This document shows, one piece after another, positions 25,165 through 36,289 of a DNA stretch of 36,740 nucleotides. The translations under genes were made by a program, and so were the position numbers. The notes below the pieces were generated by a model. That model had not been told where the DNA came from. It searched no databases and was given only the letters and a program-made list of their open reading frames with translations. The DNA is from Richelia intracellularis. GTDB taxonomy: Bacteria; Cyanobacteriota; Cyanobacteriia; Cyanobacteriales; Nostocaceae. Every line of letters begins with the position of its first letter. Positions within the stretch are counted from its first letter, which is position 1. The DNA lies in assembly GCA_000613065.1 (NCBI GenBank), contig CBZS010000166.1:1-36740 (forward strand), read 5' to 3'.

Positions 25165-25611
25165 TTACTTTAATACTTCACAGCTGCCACCAGCCGCCTC
25201 AATTTTGCTACGAGCTGTACTTGTAAAAGCTGCTGCTTGAACTTTCAGAGGTACATTCAACTCCCCATTCCCTAAAATTTTTAAGGGACCCTTAGCATCG
25301 GTTAAAATTCCTGCTTCTTGTAAGGAAGCTAGATTTACCTCTGTATTCGCATCCAGGGAAGCTAGTTTTTCTAAATTTATCGTAGTGTAAATTGTCCTAT
25401 TTACCATAGGAAAACCCTTTAATTTAGGGATACGGCGATACAATGGCTGTTGACCACCCTCGAAACCGGGACGGGTGCCTCCACCGGAACGGGAGTTTTG
25501 ACCCCTCATTCCTAAACCTGCACTAGCACCTTGACCAGCAGCTATACCACGTCCGACGCGGCGGCGGCGTTTTTTAGAGCCTGGTTGCGGCTTAGCATCT
25601 TCAAGTCTCAT
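25165..25611 (-). CDS. rplO: 50S ribosomal protein L15
   Basis: L15 is a late-assembly large-subunit protein. The 148-residue sequence has the Gly/Arg-rich N-terminal extension ([20 protein letters not shown] and [20 protein letters not shown]) and the C-terminal [20 protein letters not shown]. It follows rpsE by 124 bp with no rpmD (L30) between them, as is normal in cyanobacteria. Confidence 0.97.
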   Translation of the reverse strand: MRLEDAKPQPGSKKRRRRVGRGIAAGQGASAGLGMRGQNSRSGGGTRPGFEGGQQPLYRRIPKLKGFPMVNRTIYTTINLEKLASLDANTEVNLASLQEAGILTDAKGPLKILGNGELNVPLKVQAAAFTSTARSKIEAAGGSCEVLK

Positions 25612-25735
25612 AAGCGATAAGTCTTTTAGATTCTTTAATTTTTTCTATTTTCTCAGTATTTAAGGGAGAACAAACTATAAATATTTACCGGTGTTCGTGA
25701 AAACCCGTTGATAATGGTTTGCCTATACCAATAAC

Positions 25736-26266
25736 TTAAACACTGTAGAGATTTTCCCTGGGTACGCCCCTTTCTTCTGCTACTCCTGCAAATGTACGTA
25801 GGGTTGACAGGGCATTAACTGCTGCTCTGGCGTTATTTAAGGGGTTGTTAGAACCCAGCTGTTTTGCCAAAACATTACGAACTCCAGCTAATTCCAACAC
25901 AGTTCTTACCGCACCACCGGCAATTACACCAGTACCTGGAGCTGCAGGGCGCATAATTACTTTCGCACCGCCACCTACACCATTTACTGGATGGGGAATA
26001 GAATTAGATTTGGTGATGGGGATGTCAACTAGGTGCTTCTTTCCGTCAGCTACACCTTTCTTCACCGCACCAATTACATCGGAAGCCTTACCAACTCCAA
26101 CTCCCACTTGACCCTTCTCGTTGCCAACAACAACGATCGCACGGAAGCTGAGTTTTTTACCTCCCTTAACCACCTTACTTACCCGGCGGATTTGAATTAC
26201 CCTTTCCTGCCAGTTACTTTCTTCTTTTTTTGTCCGGCTAGATTTACTACGACGACCAGTTGCCAT
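25736..26266 (-). CDS. rpsE: 30S ribosomal protein S5
   Basis: S5 contributes to decoding accuracy and mRNA helicase activity at the entry tunnel. The 176-residue protein has [20 protein letters not shown], the double-stranded-RNA-binding fold and [20 protein letters not shown], then [19 protein letters not shown]. It lies 29 bp after rplR. Intact. Confidence 0.98.
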   Translation of the reverse strand: MATGRRSKSSRTKKEESNWQERVIQIRRVSKVVKGGKKLSFRAIVVVGNEKGQVGVGVGKASDVIGAVKKGVADGKKHLVDIPITKSNSIPHPVNGVGGGAKVIMRPAAPGTGVIAGGAVRTVLELAGVRNVLAKQLGSNNPLNNARAAVNALSTLRTFAGVAEERGVPRENLYSV

Positions 26267-26295
26267 ATTTTATACCTCGTTTTAGCTGCCAAATT

Positions 26296-26658
26296 TTAGA
26301 AATCTAAACCAGCTTCCCGCGCTGCGTCAGCGAGTGCTTGGACTCTACCATGGTAGAGATTCCCGCCGCGATCGAAGACGACTTGGGTAATGCCTTTTTC
26401 TTTGGAACGGGTGGCAATCAGTTTGCCTACTTCCTTAGAAGCGTCACAGTTAGCTCCAGAAGATAATTTCGATTTCAAATCTGGTTCCAGACTGGAGGCT
26501 GCCACTAAGGTGTGATGAGACGTATCATCAATGATTTGGGCATAAATATGTTGATTGGAGCGGAATACAGCCAAACGAGGACGTTCCGATGAACCAAATA
26601 CCTTGCCACGGACCCGTCGATGGCGACGTTGTTTTGATTGTTGACGAGTGAGCTTCAT
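26296..26658 (-). CDS. rplR: 50S ribosomal protein L18
   Basis: L18 binds 5S rRNA in the central protuberance. The 120-residue protein has [20 protein letters not shown], a basic N-terminus ([17 protein letters not shown]) and the ending [19 protein letters not shown]. It overlaps the rplF stop by one base (TAATG), indicating coupling. Confidence 0.98.
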   Translation of the reverse strand: MKLTRQQSKQRRHRRVRGKVFGSSERPRLAVFRSNQHIYAQIIDDTSHHTLVAASSLEPDLKSKLSSGANCDASKEVGKLIATRSKEKGITQVVFDRGGNLYHGRVQALADAAREAGLDF

Positions 26659-27206
26659 TATTTCTTACCACCCTTACCAGTCTTACCAGCTTTACGTCTG
26701 ACGACTTCGCCAGCGTAGCGAATTCCCTTACCTTTATAAGGTTCTGGAGGACGAACATCGCGGATTTTGGCTGCGGTGTTGCCGACTACTTCTTTGTCAT
26801 AGCCACTAACAATGACGTTAGTATTATTTTCCACGGCAAATTGAACTCCTTCAGGGGGAGCTATTTGCACCTGGTGGCTATAACCGATATTCAAAACTAA
26901 ATTTTTGCCCTGTACTTGTGCCCGATAACCAACACCTTGGATTTCCAGACGGCGTTGGAATCCTTGGGAAACTCCCTCAACCATATTGGCGACTAATGTG
27001 CGGCATAGGCCGTGCATTTGTCTTGATTGACGGGTATCATCCCGACGACTCACTAATAATGATTCTCCCTCTTGAGAGATGTTGACGTTAGCAGGTAGCT
27101 GACGAGCAAGTTCTCCCTTAGGACCCTTTACCGCTATATTTGTACCGTCAATGGTGACTTGTACTTTTGCTGGAACTGTAATCGGGCGTTTTCCGATTCG
27201 AGACAT
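26658..27206 (-). CDS. rplF: 50S ribosomal protein L6
   Basis: L6 lies near the factor-binding site. It has two related folds; the start [20 protein letters not shown] and the C-terminal [20 protein letters not shown] with a Lys/Gly tail are standard. At 182 residues it is of normal length. It is 64 bp after rpsH. Confidence 0.98.
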   Translation of the reverse strand: MSRIGKRPITVPAKVQVTIDGTNIAVKGPKGELARQLPANVNISQEGESLLVSRRDDTRQSRQMHGLCRTLVANMVEGVSQGFQRRLEIQGVGYRAQVQGKNLVLNIGYSHQVQIAPPEGVQFAVENNTNVIVSGYDKEVVGNTAAKIRDVRPPEPYKGKGIRYAGEVVRRKAGKTGKGGKK

Positions 27207-27270
27207 AACTCTCCTTGTATGATTAATTACGAGTTATTAATTGTGGATGTCAATGACTAATAACCGCCGA

Positions 27271-27672
27271 CTACCAGACATAACAAAGCACTTCACCACC
27301 TACATTTTGGCGGCGTGCTTCTCTATCGGTCATAATGCCACTGGAGGTGGAAATAATAGCAATACCAATACCACCTAATACCCTAGGCAAGTCTTTTCTA
27401 TTGGAATAAACTCTTAGCCCTGGTTTACTCACCCGTTTCAGAGCAGTAATTAGAGGTTGACGATTTTTACCCTTGTATTTGAGGGAAATCACCAAATTGC
27501 GTTTTACCCCTTCATCCATTTCTTCAAAGTCATTGATAAAACCTTCTTCCCGCAATACTCTAGCAATACTACGGGTCATTCTTGTTGCGGGCACTTTTGT
27601 TGTTTGATGCCGCGCTAAATTTGCATTGCGGATGCGCGTCAGCATATCTGCAATTGTGTCGTTTGCCGCCAT
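27271..27672 (-). CDS. rpsH: 30S ribosomal protein S8
   Basis: S8 binds the central domain of 16S rRNA. The 133-residue protein starts [20 protein letters not shown] and ends with [20 protein letters not shown] and EVLCYVW. It follows rplE by 20 bp; rpsN (S14), which sits here in many bacteria, is absent as in other cyanobacteria. Confidence 0.98.
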   Translation of the reverse strand: MAANDTIADMLTRIRNANLARHQTTKVPATRMTRSIARVLREEGFINDFEEMDEGVKRNLVISLKYKGKNRQPLITALKRVSKPGLRVYSNRKDLPRVLGGIGIAIISTSSGIMTDREARRQNVGGEVLCYVW

Positions 27673-27692
27673 CGTTCCCTCTTTAGATGAAC

Positions 27693-28238
27693 TTATTTAT
27701 CCCGAAAAGGCATTCCCATTTCTTTTAGTAAAGCGCGTCCCTCTTCATCGGTCTTCGCTGTAGTAATGATGGAAATATCCATCCCCCGAATTTGGTCGAT
27801 GCTGTCGTATTCAACTTCTGGGAAAATCAGTTGCTCTCTGACCCCTAAAGTATAATTTCCACGACCATCAAAACTTTTAGGGCTAATACCGCGAAAGTCA
27901 CGGATTCTAGGTAAGGACAGGTTAATTAAACGATCTAAAAAATCATACATCTTACTGCTTCTGAGGGTAACCATTACCCCCACAGGCATTCCTTCCCGAA
28001 TTTTGAATCCTGCGATCGCTTTTTTTGCCCTGGTTACCACAGGCTTTTGACCTGTAATAATTGCAATTTCGCTTAAAGATGCTTCTAGTGCTTTGGCGTT
28101 TTGAGAAGCTTCCCCTAAACCTCTGTTAACAGTTACTTTGACCAACTTCGGTACTTGATGAATGTTGGTGTACTCAAACTGCTTCATCAGTTTGGGTACA
28201 ATTGTTTCCTGATAGGTTTTTTTGAGTTGAGTTGCCAT
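27693..28238 (-). CDS. rplE: 50S ribosomal protein L5
   Basis: L5 binds 5S rRNA and contacts the P-site tRNA. The 181-residue protein has [40 protein letters not shown] and the ending [13 protein letters not shown]. It is 147 bp after rplX, a longer spacer than most in this block. Intact. Confidence 0.98.
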   Translation of the reverse strand: MATQLKKTYQETIVPKLMKQFEYTNIHQVPKLVKVTVNRGLGEASQNAKALEASLSEIAIITGQKPVVTRAKKAIAGFKIREGMPVGVMVTLRSSKMYDFLDRLINLSLPRIRDFRGISPKSFDGRGNYTLGVREQLIFPEVEYDSIDQIRGMDISIITTAKTDEEGRALLKEMGMPFRDK

Positions 28239-28385
28239 AAGTTTTTGTCCTAAAGTTCCCTGGGCTTGGTCAGGGAGATAATAATTATGAGTTAGCAGTT
28301 TTTGCTTGCATTTGGTTGGATGTAAAAATGAAAATTTTTTTTATTGTCTCCTCCCCTTCCCTGTTCCTTATGCTTTGCTTCTCAA

Positions 28386-28736
28386 TTACTTATCTAGTAC
28401 TTCTCCAGTTTTTTTCAGCATTCTTACCTTTTTTCCTGCTTCGGTAAAGGTACAACAAATGCGGCTGGCAACGTTTTGCTTAGTGGAATAGAGCATGACG
28501 TTGGAGCTATGAATAGGAGCTTCTTGGGTGACAATGCTGCCTGATTCTCCCTCAGCCTGGGGTTTCATGTGCTTAGTTTTAATATTCACACCTTTAACAA
28601 TGACTTGACCCATTTGTGGTAAGGCACGAATAACTTCACCCACTTTGCCCTTGTCTTTACCAGAGATAACCTGAACTGTATCTCCAGTTTTGACATGCAT
28701 TTTATGAAATTTTGACTGTTGTTTCTTGTTAGGCAT
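28386..28736 (-). CDS. rplX: 50S ribosomal protein L24
   Basis: L24 initiates large-subunit assembly. The 116-residue protein has a KOW motif in [20 protein letters not shown], then [20 protein letters not shown]. The C-terminal extension ([19 protein letters not shown]) is typical of cyanobacteria. It overlaps rplN by one base. Confidence 0.97.
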   Translation of the reverse strand: MPNKKQQSKFHKMHVKTGDTVQVISGKDKGKVGEVIRALPQMGQVIVKGVNIKTKHMKPQAEGESGSIVTQEAPIHSSNVMLYSTKQNVASRICCTFTEAGKKVRMLKKTGEVLDK

Positions 28737-29104
28737 TACAGCACCTCCGGAGCCAAGGAAACTATTTTGGTAAAGCTTTTGTCACGTAATTCCCGTGCCA
28801 CTGGACCAAAAACCCTTGTTCCTCTGGGATTACCGTCTTTGTTGATAATGACTGCAGCGTTATCGTCGAAACGAATACTCATACCACTATCTCTACGAAT
28901 ACTGTGACGGGTACGGACAATTACCGCCTCTACCACATCGGATTTTTTCACAGCCATATTGGGCTGTGCATCTTTAACTACGGCAATAACGCGATCGCCT
29001 ATGTGACCATAGCGACGGTTACCACCACCAAGTACACGAATGCACATCAGTTTACGAGCGCCGCTATTGTCTGCAACATTGAGATAGGACTGGGGTTGAA
29101 TCAC
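28736..29104 (-). CDS. rplN: 50S ribosomal protein L14
   Basis: L14 contributes to an intersubunit bridge. The 122-residue sequence starts [20 protein letters not shown] and ends [23 protein letters not shown], with [19 protein letters not shown] in the middle. It is 58 bp after rpsQ. Intact. Confidence 0.98.
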   Translation of the reverse strand: MIQPQSYLNVADNSGARKLMCIRVLGGGNRRYGHIGDRVIAVVKDAQPNMAVKKSDVVEAVIVRTRHSIRRDSGMSIRFDDNAAVIINKDGNPRGTRVFGPVARELRDKSFTKIVSLAPEVL

Positions 29105-29162
29105 AACTGTTCTCCCTTATGGTGTTGTTAATTTTTTAACAACCGCTACTTTTAGCTATTGG

Positions 29163-29402
29163 TTATTTTGTTAGGACTTCTGTGACTTGCCAGCGTTTGG
29201 TTTTGCTCAGGGGTCGAGTTTCCTGAATGCGGACACGATCGCCTACTTTACAGGTATTTTCTTCATCGTGAGCTTTGTAACGCCGAGTTTTGACTATGAT
29301 TTTGCCGTACTTGGTATGGGGAGCGCGGTTTTCTACAGCAACTACTACTGTTTTCTGCATTTTGTCGCTCACTACCAAGCCAACTCGTTCTTTAACTGCC
29401 AT
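29163..29402 (-). CDS. rpsQ: 30S ribosomal protein S17
   Basis: S17 is a primary 16S rRNA-binding protein with an OB fold. The 79-residue sequence has [20 protein letters not shown] and [20 protein letters not shown]. It lies 9 bp after rpmC. The length is typical for cyanobacteria. Confidence 0.98.
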   Translation of the reverse strand: MAVKERVGLVVSDKMQKTVVVAVENRAPHTKYGKIIVKTRRYKAHDEENTCKVGDRVRIQETRPLSKTKRWQVTEVLTK

Positions 29403-29411
29403 AATCTCCTA

Positions 29412-29636
29412 CTATTCTTGGTTAGCGGATTGACTTGCTGCCCGTTTGCGCTCTGCTTCTACTGTCAATAGTTGAGCTAAACGGTGACGATAATGCTTAA
29501 ATTCATGGGGCTTTTCTAACTGTCTGGTTGCTTTTTGCAAACGCAGTTGAAATAACTGCTTTTTTACGGCAATAACTTCTTCAGCTAGTTGTGCGTTGCT
29601 TAATTCTCTTACTTCCGAAATTTTGGGAAGAGGCAT
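29412..29636 (-). CDS. rpmC: 50S ribosomal protein L29
   Basis: L29 borders the peptide-tunnel exit where trigger factor and SRP dock. The 74-residue protein is almost wholly helical, with [20 protein letters not shown] and [13 protein letters not shown]. It sits 9 bp from both neighbours (rplP and rpsQ), the tightest run in the block. Confidence 0.97.
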   Translation of the reverse strand: MPLPKISEVRELSNAQLAEEVIAVKKQLFQLRLQKATRQLEKPHEFKHYRHRLAQLLTVEAERKRAASQSANQE

Positions 29637-29645
29637 AACCTACTC

Positions 29646-30071
29646 CTACTCCTGGGGTTCTTGCTCAGAACGTGTAATAAACTTAGTTTTAATTGGTAAT
29701 TTATGGGAGGCTAGGCGCATTGCTTCCCTTGCCGTAGCTTCTGGAACCCCGGCAATCTCAAACATAATTCGTCCTGGTTTTACTACAGCCACCCAAAATT
29801 CGGGTGAGCCTTTACCAGAACCCATACGGGTTTCTGCAGGACGCATGGTAATTGGCTTATCAGGGAAAACGCGAATCCAAATTTTACCACCCCTGCGAAG
29901 ATAACGGTTCATAGCTCGTCTGGAAGCTTCAATTTGACGGGAGGTAATCCAAGAGGGTTCTTGTGCCTGGAGGGCAAAATCACCGAAATTGAGGGTATTC
30001 CCGCCTTTGGAAAGACCCCTCATACGCCCGCGTTGCTGTTTACGGAATTTAGTTCTTCTAGGACTTAACAT
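29646..30071 (-). CDS. rplP: 50S ribosomal protein L16
   Basis: L16 helps position the A-site tRNA near the peptidyl-transferase centre. The 141-residue protein begins [20 protein letters not shown] and has [20 protein letters not shown] and [20 protein letters not shown]. It is 119 bp after rpsC; that spacer contains heptamer-like TTTTGGATTTT tracts. Confidence 0.98.
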   Translation of the reverse strand: MLSPRRTKFRKQQRGRMRGLSKGGNTLNFGDFALQAQEPSWITSRQIEASRRAMNRYLRRGGKIWIRVFPDKPITMRPAETRMGSGKGSPEFWVAVVKPGRIMFEIAGVPEATAREAMRLASHKLPIKTKFITRSEQEPQE

Positions 30072-30190
30072 GATTTGTCAAGCAATTTTTGATTTTGGAT
30101 TTTATATTGACCCATAGCTAAATCTAGGGGCTTGGGAATTTTGGATTTTTCCCATTAGTTATGGGGATTTTTATTACCCACAATAAAGGA

Positions 30191-30940
30191 CTATCCTTCG
30201 TTAGAGCGGTCTTCAAATTGCTGACGACGACGTTGTTGGCGACGACGAGGATCACGATTTCCGCTTGGTGTCGGAGCTGTATCCTCTTCCCCAGGGATTA
30301 CCTCCCCCTTAAATACCCAAACTTTAATGCCGAGGATACCGTAAATGGTTTTTGCTGTGCAGTAGGCATAATCAATGTTAGCTCTGAGGGTATGCAAAGG
30401 AACTCTTCCTTCACGAGTCCATTCTGTCCGGGCAATTTCTGCACCGTTCAAGCGACCGCTAACTTGAATTTTTATACCTTCAACCCCTGCTCTTTGAGCC
30501 CGTTGAATTGCTTGGCGTACTACCCGACGGAAAGAAACCCGTCGCTCTAATTGCTGGGCAATGTATTCCCCAATCAAATAGGCATCAGCGTCTACTTTCT
30601 GAACCTCAACTACGTTAATGCGGATTTGTCGGTTACCACCCAAAGCATCCTGTAGTCCAGTACGTAGTTTTTCAATTCCTTGACCACCTCTGCCTACAAC
30701 CACACCAGGTCTAGCTGTATGTACTTCTAGATCTATTTGGTCGGCTTTCCGCTCAATTTTAACTTCCGATATTCCGGCGTTGTTTTGCGCGTATCTACCT
30801 AATTCTTTGTCAATATATTGACGCAGCTTATGGTCTTCTTGGAGTAGTTCTGGATAGCGGCTAGGTTCAGCAAACCAACGAGATTGATGGTCTTTGGTAA
30901 TCCCTAGACGAAAACCAGTTGGATGAATTTTCTGTCCCAC
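30191..30940 (-). CDS. rpsC: 30S ribosomal protein S3
   Basis: S3 forms part of the mRNA entry channel and helicase. The 249-residue protein starts [20 protein letters not shown], carries a KH domain with [15 protein letters not shown], and then [20 protein letters not shown]. The C-terminus is a polar Arg/Gln-rich tail ([18 protein letters not shown]), as in other cyanobacteria. It lies 41 bp after rplV. Confidence 0.98.
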   Translation of the reverse strand: MGQKIHPTGFRLGITKDHQSRWFAEPSRYPELLQEDHKLRQYIDKELGRYAQNNAGISEVKIERKADQIDLEVHTARPGVVVGRGGQGIEKLRTGLQDALGGNRQIRINVVEVQKVDADAYLIGEYIAQQLERRVSFRRVVRQAIQRAQRAGVEGIKIQVSGRLNGAEIARTEWTREGRVPLHTLRANIDYAYCTAKTIYGILGIKVWVFKGEVIPGEEDTAPTPSGNRDPRRRQQRRRQQFEDRSNEG

Positions 30941-30981
30941 GAATTATTTCCTCGAAATTTTGCGATCTAAGGGCAATTTAC

Positions 30982-31338
30982 TTACTCTCTATTCCCTTCG
31001 GCTACGGAGATGGTAATGTGACACGTTGGTTTGCGTATTTGGTAAGCCCTACCTTGTGCCCGTGGTTGGAATCGTTTTAAGACTGGGCCTTGATCGGCGA
31101 AAGCCTCGGCGATGACTAACTGTGCCCGTTCTAATCCTTCATTATGCTCGGCATTAGCAGCCGCGCTTCTGAGAAGTTTGAGGATGGGGTCACAAGCCCT
31201 ATAGGGCATAAATTCTAGGATAATTAGTGCTTCCCGGTAGGAACGTCCGCGAATTTGATCGAGGACACGCCGCACTTTAAAGGGGGACATTCGCACATAA
31301 CGAGCGATCGCTTTGACTTGTTTGGTACTAGTTGCCAT
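30982..31338 (-). CDS. rplV: 50S ribosomal protein L22
   Basis: L22 lines the nascent-peptide tunnel. With the start at 31338 ([19 protein letters not shown]) it has 118 residues; a GGAGAA ribosome-binding site ends a few bases before it. An in-frame ATG at 31359 would add seven residues that include this ribosome-binding region, so it is rejected. Signatures: [20 protein letters not shown] and [15 protein letters not shown]. Confidence 0.96.
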   Translation of the reverse strand: MATSTKQVKAIARYVRMSPFKVRRVLDQIRGRSYREALIILEFMPYRACDPILKLLRSAAANAEHNEGLERAQLVIAEAFADQGPVLKRFQPRAQGRAYQIRKPTCHITISVAEGNRE

Positions 31339-31380
31339 AAATTTCTCCATTTTTGCCATTGCTCAAATGACCAATGACTA

Positions 31381-31656
31381 CTACCTACCTGCTTTTTTAT
31401 CTCTGGCGTGTCCCCGATAAGCACGTGTAGGAGCAAACTCTCCTAACTTATGACCCACCATTTGGTCAGAAATAAACACTGGGACGTGCTGTCTGCCATT
31501 GTGTACGGCAATGGTATGACCTACCATATCAGGAAGAATTGTCGATGCCCTTGACCAAGTTTTAATTACTTGCTTCTCATTTTTTTCATTCAGTTTTTCA
31601 ATCTTTTTGAGCAAATGATCTGCAACAAACGGACCTTTTTTTAAAGAACGACCCAT
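31381..31656 (-). CDS. rpsS: 30S ribosomal protein S19
   Basis: S19 lies in the small-subunit head and contacts S13. The 91-residue protein starts [20 protein letters not shown] and has [20 protein letters not shown] and [20 protein letters not shown]. It is 105 bp after rplB and 42 bp before rplV. Intact. Confidence 0.98.
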   Translation of the reverse strand: MGRSLKKGPFVADHLLKKIEKLNEKNEKQVIKTWSRASTILPDMVGHTIAVHNGRQHVPVFISDQMVGHKLGEFAPTRAYRGHARDKKAGR

Positions 31657-31761
31657 AATTTCTAGTGTGAATTTTGCAGTTAGGAATTAATAGTTAATTT
31701 AGGAACTGAGGGTTATGTAATCTTCTCCCACAAAGCTCCATCGATAACTTGCGAGCGCAAG

Positions 31762-32625
31762 TTACGCGTTACGACCACCGCGACCACGTTTAGAAGACTT
31801 ACGGCGACGACGCACAATTAATTTACTACTAGCTTTCTTGGGCTTACGTGTCTTCTTACCCAATGCTGGCTTACCCCAAGGCGTCATGGGACCAGATCTA
31901 CCAACGGGGGCCCTACCTTCACCACCACCATGGGGGTGATCTACGGGGTTCATAACACTACCTCTAACCTTGGGGCGACGACCTTTCCAGCGATTACGCC
32001 CTGCTTTATCAGCACTGAGGTTACGCACTTCAGAGTTACCAACTTGTCCAATGGTGGCATAGCATTCCCGACGTATCATCCGCACTTCCCCGGAAGGTAA
32101 TTTCAGGGTGACGTAAGCTCCTTCTTTTGCTACTACTTGGGCTGTCGCTCCAGCAGCACGAACTATTTGACCACCCTTGCCAGGAATCAGTTCTACGTTA
32201 TGTACCCCTGTACCTAAAGGAATGTTAGATAGAGGCAACGCATTCCCATCTTCGATGGGGGAATTAGGGCCAGCCATGATGGTGGTACCTACTTTCAAAC
32301 CATTGGGGTGGAGGATATAACGCTTTTCTCCATCTTGGTAAAACAGTAGCGCAATGAGAGCATTACGGTTTGGATCGTACTCAATGGCTGCTACTTTTGC
32401 TGGAATATTCCGTTTGTCTCTTTTGAAGTCGATGAGGCGATATAACCGCTTGTGTCCACCCCCACGGCGGCGGCTGGTAATCCGTCCTTGGTTATTACGA
32501 CCTTTGGCACGATGTACGGATCTAGTTAGAGACTTTTCTGGTTCAGTCTTAGTTATTTCCGCAAAGTCAGAGATAGTGACTTGGCGGGTACTGGGGGTAT
32601 AAGGGCGATAAGAACGAGTACCCAT
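31762..32625 (-). CDS. rplB: 50S ribosomal protein L2
   Basis: L2 is needed for subunit association and peptidyl-transferase activity. The 287-residue protein has [20 protein letters not shown] and the invariant [13 protein letters not shown] loop near the C-terminus, followed by a basic tail. It is 77 bp after rplW. Intact and of normal size. Confidence 0.98.
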   Translation of the reverse strand: MGTRSYRPYTPSTRQVTISDFAEITKTEPEKSLTRSVHRAKGRNNQGRITSRRRGGGHKRLYRLIDFKRDKRNIPAKVAAIEYDPNRNALIALLFYQDGEKRYILHPNGLKVGTTIMAGPNSPIEDGNALPLSNIPLGTGVHNVELIPGKGGQIVRAAGATAQVVAKEGAYVTLKLPSGEVRMIRRECYATIGQVGNSEVRNLSADKAGRNRWKGRRPKVRGSVMNPVDHPHGGGEGRAPVGRSGPMTPWGKPALGKKTRKPKKASSKLIVRRRRKSSKRGRGGRNA

Positions 32626-32702
32626 AATGATTTTTTTATTTAGGAGTTTTTAATTGTTAGTTAGAAGTGAAATTGGAGACTCCCCCATAACTTCTCAACT
32701 AA

Positions 32703-33017
32703 TTACACTTCTGGGAATAGAACTTGTCTAATCTTCTCTTCGTCCCCAGGAGATACAGTGACAATCGCCCGTTTATATTGGGGTTTGTAACCAATAAATC
32801 TACCTACACGCCGCTTTCTCCGGGGAGGCAGCATGGTATTGACTTGGACAATTTTGACATCAAATAAGTCTTCTATAGCCGCTTTTATTTCCGGCTTGGT
32901 GGCTTTAGGAGATACCTCAAAGGTGTATTTGTTTAACTCCATGAGCATGGTCGCCTTTTCTGTCACAATGGGACGACGCACTAAGTCGGGAAGTTTGCGG
33001 GGGTCAAACTTAGTCAC
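32703..33017 (-). CDS. rplW: 50S ribosomal protein L23
   Basis: L23 at the tunnel exit docks trigger factor and SRP. The 104-residue protein has [20 protein letters not shown] and [20 protein letters not shown]. It overlaps the end of rplD by 8 bp, indicating coupled translation. Confidence 0.98.
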   Translation of the reverse strand: MTKFDPRKLPDLVRRPIVTEKATMLMELNKYTFEVSPKATKPEIKAAIEDLFDVKIVQVNTMLPPRRKRRVGRFIGYKPQYKRAIVTVSPGDEEKIRQVLFPEV

Positions 33018-33642
33018 TGTAGACCTCCTGGATTTTTTCTAAAGCTGATGCTGTAACCACGACTTTGTCAGCGTGGAGTAAATCATATACATTCAACTGA
33101 TCGGCAACAATAAGTTTTAGATTTTCAACGTTGCGAGCAGATAGGTAAACGTTTTGGTTCTTCTCTGCCAGAATCAGCAGGGTTTTCTCATCTATTGGGG
33201 AACCCCAACGAGCGATCGCATTCACCAATTCTTTAGTCTTGGGACGAGAAAATTGATCGCCAAACTCTTCAACCACAATCAGATCATCAAGACGACTAGC
33301 AAAAGCAGTCCGCAATGCCAATCTTCTTTCTTTGCGGTTCATCTTCAGATTGAAATCTCTAGGTTTGGGTCCAAAGATTACACCACCACCACGCCATAGG
33401 GGAGAACGAATAGAACCTGCACGGGCACGACCTGTACCCTTCTGCCTCCATGGCTTACGACCACCACCTCTGATTTCTGATCGCGTTTTGGTGCTGGCTG
33501 TACCTTGACGAGAATTAGTCATTTGTCTAACTAATGCCCGGTGTACCACACCAGCTGCTGTTTCTTCTTTGGCAACTCGCAATTCAAAGGTCTTTTGACC
33601 CGCTTGCTCTCCTTGCCAGTTTTTTACTTCACACTCAAACAT
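33010..33642 (-). CDS. rplD: 50S ribosomal protein L4
   Basis: L4 reaches into the peptide tunnel; in gamma-proteobacteria it also represses the S10 operon, which is not known for cyanobacteria. The 210-residue sequence has [20 protein letters not shown] and [19 protein letters not shown] (the tunnel loop). It lies 75 bp after rplC and overlaps rplW by 8 bp. Confidence 0.97.
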   Translation of the reverse strand: MFECEVKNWQGEQAGQKTFELRVAKEETAAGVVHRALVRQMTNSRQGTASTKTRSEIRGGGRKPWRQKGTGRARAGSIRSPLWRGGGVIFGPKPRDFNLKMNRKERRLALRTAFASRLDDLIVVEEFGDQFSRPKTKELVNAIARWGSPIDEKTLLILAEKNQNVYLSARNVENLKLIVADQLNVYDLLHADKVVVTASALEKIQEVYSD

Positions 33643-33717
33643 CTTTAGTGTCCTTCGTCAGTTATCAGATGTCAGTTGCCAGTTTGTCTTTTGTGCTTTA
33701 CGCGACATCTGACTGCT

Positions 33718-34359
33718 TTACTTCTTACCGCCTACTATGTTTGCAGGCATGATATTTAACAATGCTCCGGGTTTTCCGGGAATAGCTCCTTTAATCAACA
33801 ACAGATTCCTATCTGGGTCTACTCGCACTACTGTCAACTTCCGGATAGTTACTTGTTTACCACCCAGGCGTCCTGCCATTTTTTTACCGGGGTAAACACG
33901 ACCGGGTGTAGTACCAGCACCGATGGAACCAGGTTCTCTGTGATTTTTGGAACCATGGGACATTGGACCTCGACCAAAGTTGTGGCGTTTTTGGTTTCCC
34001 GCAAAACCCCTACCAATAGTTTTACCGATGACATCGACAATTTGACCAGGACTGAAAATATCTGCTTTGATCTCTTGCCCTAAATCATACCCACTCGTAT
34101 CGTCTAGCCGATACTCGCGCAAATGCCGTAGGGCTGGTGCCGAAGACTTGGCAAGATGACCGAGCAAAGGCTTATTCAATGCTTTTGGTTTAACTTCGCC
34201 ATAACCTACTTGAATGGCGGAGTAACCGTCGATCTGCTGAGTTTTAACTTGTGTAACTGTGCATGGACCAGCCTGAACGACCGTCACAGGAATACTTTTT
34301 CCTGCTTCGTCAAAGACTTGAGTCATGCCCAGTTTAGTGCCGATAATACCTACAGACAC
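33718..34359 (-). CDS. rplC: 50S ribosomal protein L3
   Basis: L3 starts large-subunit assembly and lies near the peptidyl-transferase centre. The 213-residue protein has [20 protein letters not shown], the loop [20 protein letters not shown] and [20 protein letters not shown]. It starts with GTG about 10 bases after an AAGGAG ribosome-binding site. It is the first gene of the minus-strand block here; rpsJ, which leads it in many bacteria, is not in this window. Confidence 0.97.
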   Translation of the reverse strand: MSVGIIGTKLGMTQVFDEAGKSIPVTVVQAGPCTVTQVKTQQIDGYSAIQVGYGEVKPKALNKPLLGHLAKSSAPALRHLREYRLDDTSGYDLGQEIKADIFSPGQIVDVIGKTIGRGFAGNQKRHNFGRGPMSHGSKNHREPGSIGAGTTPGRVYPGKKMAGRLGGKQVTIRKLTVVRVDPDRNLLLIKGAIPGKPGALLNIMPANIVGGKK

Positions 34360-34527
34360 AGTTACTGGTTCTCCTTTTTACTTGTAATTGAAGAAATCGG
34401 ATTTACTTGCGTTTGGGGTGAAACCATTAGGGTGACTTTTTCACTAGGACACCTCAGAAGTCGGCAGCGGCTAGGTTTGACGGTTCCAACTTCTCTGGCT
34501 TCACACTCACCAAACTTAATATTAAGT

Positions 34528-34543
34528 TCAGTCAGCTGACTGA
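34528..34543. promoter_or_regulatory. 16-bp perfect palindrome upstream of rplC
   Basis: TCAGTCAGCTGACTGA is exactly self-complementary and lies about 170 bp upstream of the rplC start. It could be an operator for a dimeric regulator or the base of an RNA hairpin in the leader of the ribosomal-protein transcript. The function is unproven. Confidence 0.35.
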
Positions 34544-34576
34544 TGGTGAATTAACGACCAGAACAGCCAAATATTC

Positions 34577-34651
34577 CTTCCCTGGGGGAAGAAAGCACTG
34601 ATGCATCATTATATAAGGCTCGATGCTGCTTCGATGAAAGCAGTGGGGCCT
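34577..34651 (-). promoter_or_regulatory. Two hairpins in the rplC leader region
   Basis: Hairpin one: a 6-bp stem (34577-34582 with 34586-34591) with a 3-base loop. Hairpin two: a CTGCTT/AAGCAG stem (34626-34631 with 34638-34643) enclosed by an outer AGGC/GCCT pairing (34616-34619 with 34648-34651). Together with the palindrome further downstream they could form a structured leader, but the transcription start is unknown. Confidence 0.3.
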
Positions 34652-35453
34652 ACCATTCCTATGGCACTTTCTGGTTTTAGCTAGGACTTAAATGGCAAGC
34701 CATTCAGTATCCGTTGACTAAGCTTTATAAATAATGCCATAAACTAACAACATTACAGCCTAGTATTAACTAAATTACCTAATCTACTATTTCAGAATAT
34801 GTCTGAAAGTTTAGGTAGCAGGAGTATTTGACCTCTATCTCTCAGGGTAAAGGTTACCTTGAGCTAAGATTGTTAGTTTACCAGTCTTTTGTATATCACC
34901 GCCAGATATTTCCTTCGGTATTAAGGTCTATATCTGGTTTTCTCACTAATGCAAGCTAGGCAATTACTACTGCCAGACGAAAACTAAAAAATTATTATTT
35001 TGGCCATAACCCGATATTATATACCTTAAGCTGATATTTGTCTAGTAATGACTGATGCGGTTTTGGTGTGCGAACGCTAGTAACGGCGAGCTTTTGTATA
35101 TTCTGCCTAAACTAGGGTAAATTTTCACACAAAATCAGTAACGGGACTTATTCTGTGAATCTGACAAGAAATACAGGGCTGGAAGAACAACAGCTAAATA
35201 TATGCAGAATATTGACAAAAGAGTTACGTACAAAACGTATGAACAAATATCATGAAAATTTTTTCAAATTATATAACTTGTCCCATGGGTTATGCTCTGC
35301 TTTCGTACACGAGTAACTGGTGAAATTATAAAAATCAAACTATTTAATTTGTAGCGATAAAGTTGATTTGAGTGAATACTCAGCAATTTAGTTCAAAATA
35401 GATGTATTGAGGGTAAATAATAGAGATATCTAAGTGGGATAGAAAGAAAACTT

Positions 35454-35933
35454 ATGGCACTAATTACCACTGGTAAACGTTTTATTCGCGAACTGGATCA
35501 GTTCGGTGCTCTCGGTGTGTATGCACCTTTAGAGGGGGGTTATGAAGGTAGGTATCGTCGCCGACTGCGTGCGGCTGGATATCACACCCTGAGTCTAACA
35601 GCAAAAGGGCTGGGAGATATTGCCGCCTACTTAACTGGAGTCCACGGGGTGAGACCTCCCCATTTGGGTAAAAAAAGTACTAGTAATGGTGCGGCGGTAG
35701 GTTCTGTATATTATGTACCACCAATTATTACTTCTCAACTAGAACAGCTAGCTCCTAAGTCCAAGGGGTTAGTGCTGTGGATTATTGAGGGATATGTACT
35801 TGACGATCAAGAGATTGATTATCTGGTGAATTTATCCAATGCTGTACCTCAAGTTAAAGTTGTAGTAGAAAGAGGAGGCGATCGAGCTTTTAAATGGAAG
35901 CCTCTAGAAGAAACTATGGCGATAGCTAGTTAA
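35454..35933 (+). CDS. ndhN: NDH-1 complex subunit N
   Basis: NdhN is a cyanobacterial and chloroplast-specific subunit of the NAD(P)H:plastoquinone oxidoreductase, the thylakoid complex used in respiration, cyclic electron flow and CO2 uptake. The 159-residue protein matches the family: MALITTGKRFIRELDQFGAL, PLEGGYEGRYRRRLRAAGYH, SLTAKGLGDIAAYLTGVHGV and VVVERGGDRAFKWKPLE. It is an extrinsic subunit with no membrane segment. It stands alone, divergent from rplC. Intact. Confidence 0.97.
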   Translation: MALITTGKRFIRELDQFGALGVYAPLEGGYEGRYRRRLRAAGYHTLSLTAKGLGDIAAYLTGVHGVRPPHLGKKSTSNGAAVGSVYYVPPIITSQLEQLAPKSKGLVLWIIEGYVLDDQEIDYLVNLSNAVPQVKVVVERGGDRAFKWKPLEETMAIAS

Positions 35934-36289
35934 TTTCTTGAGTTATTTCCCTATTGAATGGGGGTCTAGTATTACTTATTGGTGTTGACTTAACCTCTAA
36001 TTACGTAGTGCTAGTCCCCTACTTTATAGCTAGAAATGATTCCTGGTGCTTCTGGCTCTTGTCAAAAGTGGTGGAGCCACAAAAACTGTATTTCAAGGCT
36101 TGAGTACTAGAAAGAGATTGCTTTAAAAGACTTGACTATAAGAAATTAACTGAACGGGAATATTGTATTTGATTGCAAATATAGCTCTGTAGATTGTAAT
36201 TATGACTAGGGAGCGATCACACTTCCAAAGCAACCCATATTCATTCGTTACACGATCGCATTCCCTACAGTTTCCCAATCGCACATTCT
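35934..36289. other. Intergenic region after ndhN, nothing recognised
   Basis: About 350 bp of AT-rich sequence before a palindromic repeat. No ORF of convincing composition, RNA gene or terminator was seen. Confidence 0.4.

Larger units (their letters stand above)
34360..35453. other. 1.09-kb divergent intergenic region between rplC and ndhN
   Basis: No ORF in this region looks real. It must carry the promoter of the ribosomal-protein block and that of ndhN. The rplC-proximal part contains a 16-bp palindrome (34528-34543) and two hairpins (34577-34591 and 34616-34651). The ndhN-proximal half is AT-rich with no clear structure that I could identify. Confidence 0.5.

Noticed and set aside
16131-34359. 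Missing rpsN, rpmD and rpsJ in the ribosomal block as a possible loss
   Set aside because: These genes are normally absent from this position in cyanobacteria, so their absence is not an anomaly.
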